Source: Massospora cicadina (lineage: Eukaryota > Entomophthoromycota > Entomophthoromycetes > Entomophthorales > Entomophthoraceae). From it: a stretch of 64,000 bases of DNA. The notes under the pieces are model-generated. The model did not search any database. It was not told the DNA's origin and saw only the letters and a program-made list of their open reading frames with translations. Position 1 is the stretch's first letter, and every line of letters begins with the position of its first letter. The position numbers were made by a program, and so were the translations under genes. The stretch covers positions 62,001 to 126,000 of the forward strand of contig JAKSZP010014540.1 in assembly GCA_022478985.1 (NCBI GenBank), in the 5' to 3' direction. Shown here in pieces: positions 22,323 to 32,318 of this stretch.

Positions 22323-22548
22323 TGTAAGTCTTGGGGACCAGCCCTTGCAACTGGATAGGGATCAGCACCCCTTCTGGATGAAAAGGGGCCCCAAGGCTCC
22401 AGTGGCCCCTCCGTCACAGCTGGGCGACCTAGCCCATGTGATAGATGAGCGCTGGGTGGTGGATTTCCCACCCAAAGACATCCCACTCCCACCTCTTCGC
22501 CCCTCTCTTCAATCCTGGTAAGTTTGATAGAGGGGGCCTGTAGGGAGA

Positions 22549-22572
22549 TTACACACACACACACACACACAC
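22549..22572 (+). repeat. (CA)n microsatellite in the S1 5' LTR
   Basis: About twelve CA units here; the matching place in the 3' LTR (near 32544) has only CACACA. The run expanded after insertion. Confidence 0.8.
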
Positions 22573-23280
22573 ATCAGGGGGCATGGAGAGGCCCCTGGGA
22601 CCATCCACCCCCCAGGTAAGCCATGTTTGAAATTTGGGAAATTGGCAATTCCCAACATCGGAGCCCAGATGGCAATATCAGATTGGGGGAGCCAGTTTAG
22701 ACTGGTCTGCTTCAGAAGCCAGATTGGAACACAGCTTGGATCGCAAACCTGGCCCCAAAGAACTTGGATCATTGGCCCAACATTCTAAAATGGATCCATG
22801 GAGTTTGGATCGCACAAATAGCCTAATTGAGGGACCTGCTCAAATTGCAAGTAATCCAATCCATGGACCCCTGCCTCCTGGGATGATATGGACTGCCCAA
22901 GCCATGCAAATGGGATGACTTGAGTCACAAGAACCTGGATCAGTAGTATCGACTTGGCTTGGCCCCAAGAATTTGGAAAATCTTGCAAAATTTTTCTAAG
23001 ATTTTGCCAGGGTGGGAGCTGCCTTCTATCCCCCTCCGAGCCAGCCAACCAAATCCCTTCCCCATCCCTGAATGTCCAATCCCTTGATACCTCCCCATGC
23101 CTATTACCAAGTTTAAAAGGCAAATGCCTCCACTGAGGGCAATTGTAAGTTCATTCTTTTGCCTTTCATCAAATAAAATCCAAAATATCCATCTAGTTTG
23201 CTGCGGCCTCCATGTGCCTTTAAAAAATTTATAAAAATTCCATCAATCGATCCAATGAAGCGCGCCATTGCCCAAATCCT

Positions 23281-23967
23281 TTGCTGATGTTCACCAACTG
23301 GATTATTCAGTCACTCAATCCTGCCACGTGGCAGCAGATCATAAACGCGATAATCCGCCCTGCCCCCAACAACAAACCCGCTGCTTTGTTCATTTTCACG
23401 CGTCCAATAAATGGAGACCCTTCCATCCATTCAGTCACTGAGTCCACCAAAACTGCTCCCCAGTTAGAGCAGCCCCGAGGCATCCCTGGCCCACTGCACG
23501 TGGGTTTGACTTCCATAGCTGCCCCTGCCGCTGTGGGTACAGCCCACCAGCAGGACCTAGAGCACCCCCTCTAAGGGAAGCTCGGTCTCAGCCCCTCTCA
23601 TGGGGTTTACCATACCTCCATATATATTTCCAATAATGTAGCGGCCTCTGTGCCATCCCCTGCTGGTGCGCAAGCCCCACTATCTGAATCTGAAGGCCAG
23701 CAACCACGAACCCTGGAGGAGTCATCATCCTCCCTGCCTCTCCCGCCCTTGGGGGTTGCCCCCACAAGACTCACAGTTTCCCCCAACGCAACCATTTGGT
23801 TTGCCTTGGGGGCCTTCAGTACGTTACTGAACTTTTGCTTTCCTCACATCTCCCCTAGAACCCCACTTCTATTAGTCGCTCAGAATGCTATGCCTTTGGC
23901 ATTCTGGGGCCTCCACTGGGTGCTCACGCACCCTGACTGGGAGCCCAGTCTAGTTCTGCTTAGCTGA
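23281..23967 (+). pseudogene. S1 LTR-encoded Gag N-terminus
   Basis: The frame starts at ATG 23281, about 135 bp after the putative transcript start, and runs in one frame to TGA 23967, ten bases before the LTR end. One internal TAA (23572-23574) is CAA in the 3' LTR copy, showing the ancestral frame was open. The last 60 residues are strongly hydrophobic (F-S-T-L-L-N-F-C-F; L-L-L-V-A-Q; A-F-W-G-L-H-W-V-L) and end H-P-D-W-E-P-S-L, a motif also in S3 (H-P-D-W-Q-A-S-L). The same frame continues past the LTR into another hydrophobic stretch (23987-24130) after two TGA codons. Confidence 0.55.
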
Positions 23968-23978
23968 ATCCTTGACAT

Positions 23979-23989
23979 AATGAACTGAC
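23979..23989 (+). promoter_or_regulatory. S1 self-priming binding site
   Basis: AATGAACTGAC, one base after the 5' LTR, is the exact complement of GTCAGTTCATT at 33122-33132 in the 3' LTR; the 5' LTR copy (23145-23155) differs at one base. That sequence lies 32 bp after TTTAAA (33090), where transcription should start. No TGG-type tRNA site is present here. Confidence 0.65.
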
Positions 23990-24792
23990 CCATAATCTCA
24001 GCCTTCTCTGCCCTCCTCACTGGGATGGGCGATGCGCTGGCCTACGCCCTCACTCTGAGCGTGCTTTCCCTTTGTGACCTGGCCTTCTCCTGCTGGGCGG
24101 TGGCCTCGTTCATCTGGGCCTGACACCAGGCTCGGCTGAACTGGTCCCCACCCCTGCCAAGCACCAATGGAGAGCGCCACCCCATTAGTGAATGCAACAG
24201 AGTTGGGGGTTCCCCCTGTCCCTTTTGATGAGGTGGCTGATCAAATCCTGGGCGTCCTGTCAGAGATCCAGGTGCGCCTCACTGCTGATGATGGGAAGTC
24301 CCCTCTTCCCTCTGATGCACAGCAGAGCGTGGCCCTCCTCGACGCCCTGGTTGGGGATGCCCACTGTTGGGTAAGGGGAGTGCTCCGCTCTGCTGCCAAG
24401 CTGGGCAAACTCACCCCCTTGTTGTCATTGTCACCTCAGCGGTCCAGGTCCCTGAGTCAAGACTGGCGCATCTCCTCCGCTTGTTTACTTTGGGACAGAC
24501 AGCCATGGACCTACCCTCCCTGATTGAGGCCTTTGTGGTCCTGGCTCCAATGGTCCTCATCCCTGTTGAAATTGCAGTCTCCGCATTCCACGCAGCCCTG
24601 GACCCCATTTTGGCGGCCCATACCACTTGGGATCCTCTTCATGGATCCTTAGAGGTTGTGTTTTATGTGGCCCATGCAATTGGGGCCAGGCCCTGGCACA
24701 ACCCCGCATGTCCTGTTGCCACCCCAAGGCACCCCATACCACACCTCCCCCTGCCAGTGGGCGCGGCCAAGGGAAGCGTCCTCCTAGTCTAG
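23987..24792 (+). pseudogene. S1 gag, internal part
   Basis: Begins with a hydrophobic segment (23987-24130: A-L-L-T-G-M-G-D-A-L-A-Y-A-L-T-L, then D-L-A-F-S-C-W-A-V-A-S-F-I-W) ending in TGA. Capsid-like sequence follows in two overlapping frames, 24167-24523 and 24367-24792, joined by a frameshift near 24370-24410. No zinc knuckle was seen. Assigned by position between the LTR and protease. Confidence 0.5.
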
Positions 24793-25004
24793 CTGCCCTT
24801 TGCTCCCCCTTTGTGGCCACCTTGGTTAACTCCCCCAGGGGAACACTTGCTTATGTTACTGCTGGCCCCCAGCCCATATTAGGAGGCTGGATTATTGGGC
24901 CCCCAATGTTTGAAGTCTTCTCAGTGTGATGAGATCATCCCCTAGGGTGAACCCACCTCCCCTCTGAAGAGAGTGGAGCGGGTGTATATTACCCTCATCT
25001 ACCC

Positions 25005-25704
25005 ATGTGGGACAAGGAAGTGGTAGAGATCCCAGATCAGCCGCACCTCACCCCTGAAGTACCAGGCCAGTCTCTCCTGATGTTGGGTTATGGCCCCTCA
25101 TTGGATGCCCTTTTGCTGGCTCATCTCATTAAAGAGGACCAAGCATACTTCTTGTTTCCCATTTCCTTTCCCTCGGAGTCAGGGCAAATCACAGTGCAAG
25201 CCCTTCTTGACACCAGAGCAGCAGGTAACTTTATCGACCTTGGTGTGGCACAGTCCTTAGACCTAACGATGGAGGAAGCTTCATCCATCCTGGGACGCCT
25301 CATCCGAGTCCATGATGTCCCACCGCATCTGACATCCATTGCACTTCTTAGTTCATGACTTTGGATTCACTGACCACTTTCTCAGAGGTACAGGACTTGC
25401 TCTACCCTGAATTTTGGGGGTGGGTTGGTGGCGCCGCCAACAAGTTTATATCAATCTTGCAACCAACTCCTTGTTGTTCAGAAACCTCAAGTTGAGTGGT
25501 GAGATTCCCTTGCTAAAGACCCTTCCCCAGGGCACATCCCTTGGTTCCATCGCCCCACCAGACCCCATCCTAGCTGACCTCCCTCCAGACTTTCCCTCCT
25601 GCCTAGCCCCATATAAGGCCATCTTTGACATGTCACTGGCATCCAAGCTCCCATCACACTCTAAGTATGACTTGACATTCCAGCTGACAGTTGACCTAGT
25701 CTAA
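25005..25704 (+). pseudogene. S1 aspartic protease and linker
   Basis: At residues 66-76 of the 25005-25358 frame the active-site motif reads L-L-D-T-R-A-A-G-N-F; the usual Gly of DTG is Arg, so activity is lost. A frame change near 25360-25414 leads into V-G-W-W-R-R, shared with S4's protease C-terminus (G-V-G-W-W-R-R), and a linker ending before RT. Confidence 0.75.
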
Positions 25705-27052
25705 GATCAACTGCCCCCTCTACCCCTATACAGAGGAAGAAGATAGGGCTCTCTGGCAGTTGGCTGGATGACATTCTAGAGAAGGGGTGGCTCATCAAGA
25801 AGTCTTCCCTGATTTCCCCCCATAGTTTTCGCCAGGAAAGCAGATGGGTCCCTGCGCCCCTGCGTCGACTATGGACACCTCAACAACATCATCACCATCC
25901 CTGACCTGTACCCCTCACCCTTAGAGCAGAGCATCGCACAGGCCATTGCCAAGTCTCACATCTTCTCAAAGTTGGACCTGGTGAACGCCTTCAATCAGGT
26001 GAGGGTGGCGAGGGGACAGGAGTGGCTCACAGCTATCCACACTCTGGGGGCTTTTCCAGTTCAGGTGATGCCATTTGGCTTGAAGAATGCGCCAGCCACC
26101 TTCCAACGCCTCATTGATGATGTGTTGGGGGACTTGCATTTCTCATGTGTGGTGGCCTATATTGACGACATTCTGGTCCATTCCCCACCCCTGAACAACA
26201 AGTCAGGGACCTTGAAGCGGTAGTGGCAGCCCTCCACAAGGCAGGGCTATTTGTTAAACCCTCCAAGTGCGAGTTCTTCAGGGATGAGGTTACCTTCCTA
26301 GGGAATCTTGTCCTGAAGGATGGGTATTCCGTCCCACCCTGCAAGCTGGAGGCCATTCAATCTTGGCCTACTCCAACCACTCAAAAACAGCTTTGCAGCT
26401 TTCTTGACACCGTCACCTTTTTGATATTTTTTTTTAATTTTGCCCAACTTGCAGCACCCTTGCACCCCCTCACGGGAAGAACGCTCCATTTGAATGGTCC
26501 CCCGAGTGCCAGAAGGCCTTTGAGGATATCAAGGAGGTGTTTGTCACAGCCCCTGTCCTGTGGCATGCCAACACGTCCTGGCCCTTCATAATAGCCTGCG
26601 ATGCTTTATCAGTGGCAGTGGGTGCCGTGCTGTTGCAGGAGCATGAGGTAGTTGAGAACCTGATGGCCTATTACTCCCAGAAGTTTACTGCAACAGAGCA
26701 AGCGTGGACAATACATGATAAGGAGCTAACAGCGGTGGCGTGGTCACTCACCCACTGGTGATATCTCCTTCAGGGCGCCCTGCATGAAATTACTGTTTGG
26801 ATGGGCCATAAGGCCCTGCTCTACTACCACAAACCTCAGAAGCTGGATCACCGGCAAACTTGCATGTATCAAGACCTCTGTGAGTTCCATTTTAAGTACA
26901 AATTCATCAAAGGCCCCATGAATGTCTTGCCGGATATGCTCAGCCATAATCACCCCCTGTTCCCCAACGGGGAGGAGGACCCATTAGACCTTATGATGGT
27001 GGTCCCCCCTCACAAATCCTCTCATTGGCCCCCCTACTGTATCCTTCACTGA
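25705..27052 (+). pseudogene. S1 reverse transcriptase and RNase H
   Basis: RT from about 25705: R-P-C-V-D-Y, then [22 protein letters not shown] and an intact Y-I-D-D at 26158-26169. Frameshifts occur near 26220, 26500 and 26760. RNase H (26537-27052) shows A-C-D-A, H-D-K-E-L-T-A-V-A-W and a H-K-A-L-L-Y-Y motif in which the usual T-D-H reads M-G-H. Confidence 0.8.
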
Positions 27053-27143
27053 TGTAGACCCTGACACTCCACTCCTCCCACATGTCCTCACTTCCCAAAC
27101 CTGCTGCCCCGAAGGAATTGAGCTCCTCGCTGACTTAGAGTCC

Positions 27144-27926
27144 ATGCGCTGCAAGGGAACTCCATATACCTTGCAGGATGGAACAATCTGGTTCCGTGAT
27201 TGGGTTTGGGTTCCTTTTTTCCTATGCAGCCATGTCATTGCGGAACACCACATCCCCCAGACTGTTGGCCACCCCAGTATCAAAAAATGTGCAGATCTCA
27301 TAAAGAGAACCTATAATTGGCCTGGGTCCTCAAAGGAGATTCCAAATTGGATCTCTCGTTATGTCACCTGCGCCCAGGCAAAATTGGATCATTCTGGAAA
27401 GAAGGGGCTGTTACACCCCTTTCATCAGGCTGAGGGGCCATGGATCTCTGTCTCAAAGGAATTTATTGTGGAGCTCCCACCCTCCTGTGGCTCTGATGCA
27501 ATAATGATAGTCGTGGACTGATTTACCAAGTTGACACTCTTCATCCCCTGCCTCTCTTCTATTACTGTTGTGAAGACCGCAAATTTATTTTTCAATCATG
27601 TCTTTGCCATGTTTGGTCTCCCCAAAAAGATACTGAGTGACAGGGGACCCCAGTTTGCAGCCCAGTTCTGGGAAGAGTTGTTGACCCTCCTTCATATCAA
27701 GCCCTGCAGATCCACTGCCTACCACCCCCAGTCCAATGGGCAGACTAAGCAGGTGAACCAGGTACTGGAGCAGTACTTGCACTGCTATGCGACGGCCTCA
27801 CAAGATATCTAGGCCAAGGACCTACCACTAGCACAGTTTGAATACAACAACTCCCTCCATTACTCAATTAGCTTCTCTCCCTTTGAGGCCACTTTGGGGT
27901 ATAACCCCTCTTTACAGATTAGTCCC
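27144..27926 (+). pseudogene. S1 integrase, N-terminal and catalytic part
   Basis: Zinc-binding His residues (A-E-H-H, G-H-P) and a degenerate Cys pair (27240-27380) precede the core. The first catalytic Asp reads Glu (S-K-E-F-I-V-E-L-P); the second is intact (S-D-R-G-P-Q-F); the catalytic Glu position reads Lys (Q-T-K-Q-V-N-Q). TGA and TAG stops lie near 27520 and 27812. T4 cuts the frame at 27926. Confidence 0.8.
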
Positions 27927-28388
27927 TGTAGAATGGTTGACTGGATCTAAATCGTCGCTTATTATAAACCAAAGATATCCTAAGTATATCTGAACTTGAA
28001 TTTGTGGCCTAGTGATTTCACTTAATTATATTTGACTATGATGACATGGGCTCAAGGGCTTTGTTGGTTAGGTCAAACGTGAATTTAAGTTTTGATTTAA
28101 TGACTTGGGCATGTGGGCTTTGTTGGTCTATGTCAAAATTAGTTTTTAACGTTGGTCAAGATTTTGATTAGATTAATTACTAATTAGTGATACAAATCGC
28201 CTTGGTATGTGCTGCTGATTGCATGTGAAAGTGAATTTGGTTCAGCTATTTTGAAGACATGACGAAACGCCATCTCAAGGATGATGATGGTGTTTACACT
28301 GAACCTGAGGCTGAGCATGACGCCCTGAGTTGAAGTATTGTAGATGTTCTTACAAAGTTTTTTTGTTGCCAAATGCCACTGAAAGTAA

Positions 28389-28430
28389 GACGTCATGGGT
28401 AAGATTTGGTTAACATTGAACCCTATAAAT
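28389..28430 (+). promoter_or_regulatory. CRE-like site and TATA box in the T4 LTR
   Basis: GACGTCA at 28389-28395 lies about 30 bp before TATAAAT at 28424-28430. The 3' LTR keeps GACGTCA (31288-31294) and a TATATATA box (31323-31330), and the T5 LTR keeps TGACGTC/GACGTCA at 41494-41500. Transcription would begin near 28455. Confidence 0.55.
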
Positions 28431-28612
28431 AACCCTTAAGTTGACACTAATAAAATATTCAACTACTGGACTTGTTTATGACATAATTTATAAACTTTTT
28501 TGTGCTTAGTAATTTATTTTGTATTGATTGGTTTTTACTTGGGATCAGTAGGACCAGGGCGGCGTGCCATCGTCCAAATAAAAACAACAGGGTATACAAA
28601 TTAAATACTTCC

Positions 28613-28666
28613 AAGAAGCTATAATTTATTGGGACCATCTAGTACTAAAAAAAGAAGCTATAATTT
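28613..28666 (+). repeat. Micro-insertion with 15-bp direct repeats
   Basis: AAGAAGCTATAATTT occurs at 28613-28627 and 28652-28666 around a 24-nt insert (28628-28651) reading A, TTGGGACCATCTAGTACT and an A run. The 3' LTR has a single uninterrupted copy (31513-31527), so this is a true insertion with its empty site in the same element. Confidence 0.8.
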
Positions 28667-28685
28667 AAATTATAATCACCATCCT

Positions 28686-28709
28686 GTCTATTGTCCTCAC
28701 ACAATAGAC
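28686..28709 (+). other. Conserved stem-loop in the T4 LTR
   Basis: GTCTATTGT and ACAATAGAC form a perfect 9-bp stem around CCTCAC. The 3' LTR (near 31551-31573) and the T5 and T3 LTRs keep recognisable versions at the same distance from the primer site. Confidence 0.55.
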
Positions 28710-30270
28710 GCTTGATACTCCATTATGAAACAAAGAAGAACCAGCCCCTGAAGCAAAACCCAAAAATTAAACAAATGGCGCTTATGGCTGGGACCGCAGA
28801 TGGTGACCAGTATCAACATTTGAGTGACCAAATTTCGCAGATGGAGAGTGAATACACCAGACAAATCAATAACCTCAATGATGATATTAATGCTATTAAG
28901 GAGTCAAACAATAATCTCCATGGAGAATTGAACCAGTGCAAGAAGGCAATGAAAGAAAAGGACCAAGTGATTTCCACCTTGCAACTACAAGCTACTAGCC
29001 TAAATAAGGAAATAGCAAAATTTAAATTAAAAACCCAAAATCATGTCAATTGGAAAACAAAATTAATGAGCAAATTCAAACTCTGGATGACAGGCGTTGT
29101 CAGTGTGCTACAACCCACTCAACTAAAATTCTTCCAAATATTATGAGGATGAAGCTTCAGAAATAGCTACTGAAATGGACGCTGGGCCACGTCGACAACT
29201 GTCTATCAATATGATTGCTTTGGTCAACACTAACACCTCAAACTGGGATATGATGCCCCAACGCCCTAGTATGCCCGTTCTGGTCAACAAAATAATCATG
29301 ATAACCAGGAATGGGGAAGAGATAATTTCAATCCAGCAAACCTGCCAGCCTTTTGACAAGAATGGAAGTATTACCACCTTCGTCAAACGCTTTGAAATGG
29401 CCATGCATGGGGCCAGTGACCATAACAAAGCAGCCATCATGATTAACTGCTTGGATGAGTGGAGCATTGAGTTGATTATGCCCCACATTAATGAAAATTT
29501 AACATATGCCAAAGTCAAGGAGGCCGTGCTTCATGAATTTGGAGGTTAGAACGGATGTTGGCCAGAAAATTTAAGTTTATGAACATCAGCTTTAAGAAAG
29601 ATGAAGCAATTGATGAATTTGTGGATTGATTCTATCGTGAAGCTCAAGTTCTCTTAAGCATGTGGGCTATGGTCAATTTCGATGCCAAGATAGCACTAGA
29701 GAATGCAGTAGAACCTTACCCTAATCTATCAAACACTCTATACCTGCTTTCATGAAAAGCCTTGCAACATCTGAATTGGTTGACTATTTACATAGATGCT
29801 CAAAATTTTTGGCCCTCCTAATACTAGTTACAGATTGGGAACCTCTGCCTTTGCTGGAAGGTCCTCGAAACCAATAAGAAGATTAACACCTCACAGCCAG
29901 TGAGTGAAATTACTTGCTTTAATTGCAATTGTAAAGGTCACTATGCTTCCCAATGCCATCAGCGAAATGTCAATGTAGTCCTTCCCAAAACTGTGCAGGA
30001 GGAGGGAAAAGAACAAGCACAATAGATGCGGGACGCTCTATTGTGCCTGCAACACCAGTCCCACCCAATCAAAAAGCAGATGATGGCCACGGGGCCTTGC
30101 TTAACAATGAAATTGATTCTATTTTAGTATCAAATGAAGATTCCTCAAATGTACATGTGGTAACTCGCTCCCAGAGTAAGGTTGTCACACCTGAAGTTTA
30201 TGAAGTAGTTGCTAAACCCTATGTGCAACAAATACTTGAGAATATTCCAGCTGTTGGGCATGGGGAATGA
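28691..30270 (+). pseudogene. T4 gag with CCHC zinc knuckle
   Basis: An open frame runs from ATG 28691, inside the LTR, through the primer site to 29146. A second possible start is the ATG at 28785. The N-terminal 90 residues are coiled-coil-like (Q-I-S-Q-M, K-E-S-N-N-N-L, L-N-Q-C-K-K-A-M-K-E-K-D). The frame resumes at 29175-29549 and contains a capsid-like segment. A zinc knuckle C-F-N-C-N-C-K-G-H-Y-A-S-Q-C is at 29915-29956. The tail (29953-30270) ends in a stop at the pol-deletion junction. Confidence 0.8.
28776..28795 (+). promoter_or_regulatory. T4 primer binding site
   Basis: TGGCGCTTATGGCTGGGACC, two bases after the LTR. T5 (TGGCGCTCATGGCTGGGACC, minus strand near 41132-41151) and T3 (TGGTGCTCATGGCTGGGACT) share it. 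The complement would fit a tRNA 3' end with CCA, a 7-nt acceptor strand and a T-stem; the tRNA is not identified. Confidence 0.65.
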
Positions 30271-30470
30271 CTAAATTCAAGGAAAGAGATTTAGTAGTAT
30301 ATTGTGACACTCATAGCGCAGGTCGCATGCACAAGCTAGCCTCACTTTGAAAGGATCCATATCCATATTGGAGAAATTGTCTGAAGATTTATATACCATT
30401 AAGGATCAAGGCAGCTGGGTTGTGAATTGAGTACACACTAAGTTCCTTCATCCATATCATAAAGAATAAT
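30271..30470 (+). pseudogene. T4 remnant of the pol C-terminus
   Basis: Directly after gag comes sequence encoding the last residues of T-family pol (S-W-V-V-N-W-V-like end), homologous to the corresponding minus-strand stretch of T5 (39480-39650) and to T3 near 21545-21720. It marks the right side of the internal deletion. Confidence 0.65.
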
Positions 30471-30472
30471 AA

Positions 30473-30590
30473 TATAAAAAACAATAATAAAAAGAAAAAG
30501 AAAAAGAAAATAAAATAATAATAAAGTTTAAAAAGTAAAAAGTAAAAAGTAAAAAATTAAAAAAGAAAAAATAATAATAATTGCAAGCCA
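30473..30590 (+). repeat. A-rich tract after the T4 pol remnant
   Basis: About 115 bp of A with scattered T and G, including AAAAAGAAAAAG and GTAAAAA repeats. Same position as in T1, T3 and T5. Confidence 0.7.
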
Positions 30591-30828
30591 TAGAGTTTAT
30601 TTCATAGATTTGATGCCTCGCTGGCATTAGAACTAGCTATCCCCTCTTTGGTAGGGGAGGAGAGCGCGACCAAATTGAAGAAGCCTGCAACGGAATTGGA
30701 GATGCGCCAAACCCAAGGAAGCTCAGCACCAGGCACGCTGGCCCTGTTGGCTTACAAAAGCTATCGAGATAACATTTGAACTTTGAGGAATGCAACCGCC
30801 GCTTATATCCAGTCAAGGTGGGGGAATT

Positions 30829-31637
30829 GTTAAATGGTTGACTGGATATAAGTCATCACTTATTATAAACTAAAGATATCTTAAGTATATCTGAACTTGA
30901 ATTTGTGGCCTAGCAATTTCACTTAATTAAATTTGACTATGATGACACAGGCTCAAGGGCTTTGTTGGTTAGGTCAAACTTTTATTGGGGTTTTGATTTA
31001 ATGACTCAGGCACGTGGGCTTTGTTGGTCTATGTCAAAATTAGTTTTAATGTTGGTTGAGTTTTTGATCAAATTAATTACTAATTAGTGATACGAATTGT
31101 AATGGTATGTGCTGCCAATTACATGTGAAAGTGAATTGGTTCAGCTATTTTGAAGACATGAAAAAACGCCATCTCAAGGATGATGATGGTGTTTACACTG
31201 AACCTGAGGCTGAGCATGACGCCCTGAGTTGAAGTATTGTAGACGTTCTTACAAAGTTTTTTTGTTGCCAAATGCCACTGAAAGTAAGACGTCATGGGTA
31301 AGATGTGCTTAACATTGAACCCTATATATAACCCTTAAGTTGACACTAATAAAATATATTCAACTACTGGACTTGTTTATAACATAATTTACAAACTTTT
31401 TTGTGTTTAGTACTTTTTTTTGTATCAATCAGTTTTTACTTGGGATCAGTAAGATCATGGTGGCGTGCCATTGTCCAAGTAAAAATGACAGGGTATACAA
31501 ATTAAATACTACCAAGAAGCTATAATTTAAATTATAATTACCATTATGTTTATTGTCCTCACACAATAGACGCTCAACACTCCATTCCGCATCCAAAGAA
31601 AGAACCAGCCCCCTGAAGCAAAACCCAAGAATTCAAC
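30829..31637 (+). repeat. T4 3' LTR (809 bp)
   Basis: Preceded by the polypurine tract AAGGTGGGGGAA, starts TGTTAAATGG and ends TTCAACA, followed by GTCCC. It lacks the micro-insertion of the 5' LTR. Confidence 0.9.
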
Positions 31638-32318
31638 AGTCCCCAACTCTCCTCAGCAGTTCCTGTCACCAAGGACTGCATAAGCTCTCTCCATGAGATG
31701 CACAACTTGGTTTGCGAACACTTGACAAAGTCCATCAAGGACTACAAGATGTTCACTGATCAGAAGCGGCTTCTGGGGGCATGAGATCATGGTTGGGTCC
31801 CTTGTCATGTTAGATACCCGCAATCTTTTCCTGGAAAGCCCCCACCTGCAAGCTCACAGCCAAATACTAAGGACCCTTTGAGGTCAAGAAGGATTTAGGC
31901 AATGGAGCCTACCACCTGAGACTGCCCGCAAACTGGAAGCAGCACAATGTCTTCCACACCTCCCTTCTAACCCCCTTTAAGGGGAAAAGGCCAACATCCC
32001 CCAATCCAATCATCATTGGGGAATCCCAGGAAGCGGAGGTGGAGGCCATTGTAGCTTCCTGGAGGCCCCGCTGATCCATTCAGTACTTGGTCGCCTGGAA
32101 AGGTTACCACTCATATGAGAACATCTGGGTGAATGTGCGCGATTGTACAAACTGCAAGGACCTGAAGAGGAATTCCACACCTTCCACCTGACAGTGCCCC
32201 GCCCTCCCTAGAAGATTGCGGCCATTCTGGCCATAAAGTTACTGGAGCGCCACAAGAACTATGCTTTGGTCCATGCCCCCGGGGGTGGGATCATCCCAGT
32301 CAAAAAAGGAAATGGTAG
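31638..32318 (+). pseudogene. S1 integrase C-terminus and chromodomain
   Basis: S1 pol coding resumes after the T4 target duplication. A chromodomain core reads I-Q-Y-L-V-A-W-K-G-Y-H-S-Y-E-N at about 32078-32125. It would bind modified histone tails and direct integration to heterochromatin. Stops are numerous. The frame passes into the 3' LTR without a stop at the border. Confidence 0.75.

Larger units (their letters stand above)
22323..23977 (+). repeat. S1 5' LTR (1655 bp)
   Basis: Matches 32319-33951 throughout. It contains a TTTAAA box (23112-23117), the putative transcript start and self-primer (23145-23155), an open frame for the Gag N-terminus (23281-23967) and, near the start, a frame continuing pol (22323-22521). 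A (CA)n run at about 22549-22572 is expanded relative to the 3' LTR. Confidence 0.85.
27927..28773 (+). repeat. T4 5' LTR (847 bp)
   Basis: Begins TGTAGAATGG and ends TTAAACA. It carries GACGTCA (28389-28395), TATAAAT (28424-28430), a 9-bp stem-loop (28686-28709) and, unlike its 3' partner, a 39-bp micro-insertion at 28628-28666. Long stretches are identical with 30829-31637. Confidence 0.9.
27927..31637 (+). mobile_element. T4: gag-only, pol-deleted LTR element nested in S1
   Basis: LTRs at 27927-28773 and 30829-31637, flanked by perfect GTCCC duplications (27922-27926 and 31638-31642). Inside are a primer site, gag with zinc knuckle, then directly the last codons of pol, an A-rich tract and a polypurine tract. 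PR, RT, RNase H and IN are absent. T5 (38280-41986) has the same structure and nearly the same length (3711 and 3707 bp). It would need proteins from a full T-type element. Confidence 0.9.

Noticed and set aside
22549..22572. CRISPR-like or other regular array
   Set aside because: Plain CA microsatellite; no spacer-repeat arrays occur anywhere in the window, and the DNA is eukaryotic.
24411..24820. Minus-strand ORFs opposite S1 gag
   Set aside because: Shadows of the plus-strand gag frames; no motif.
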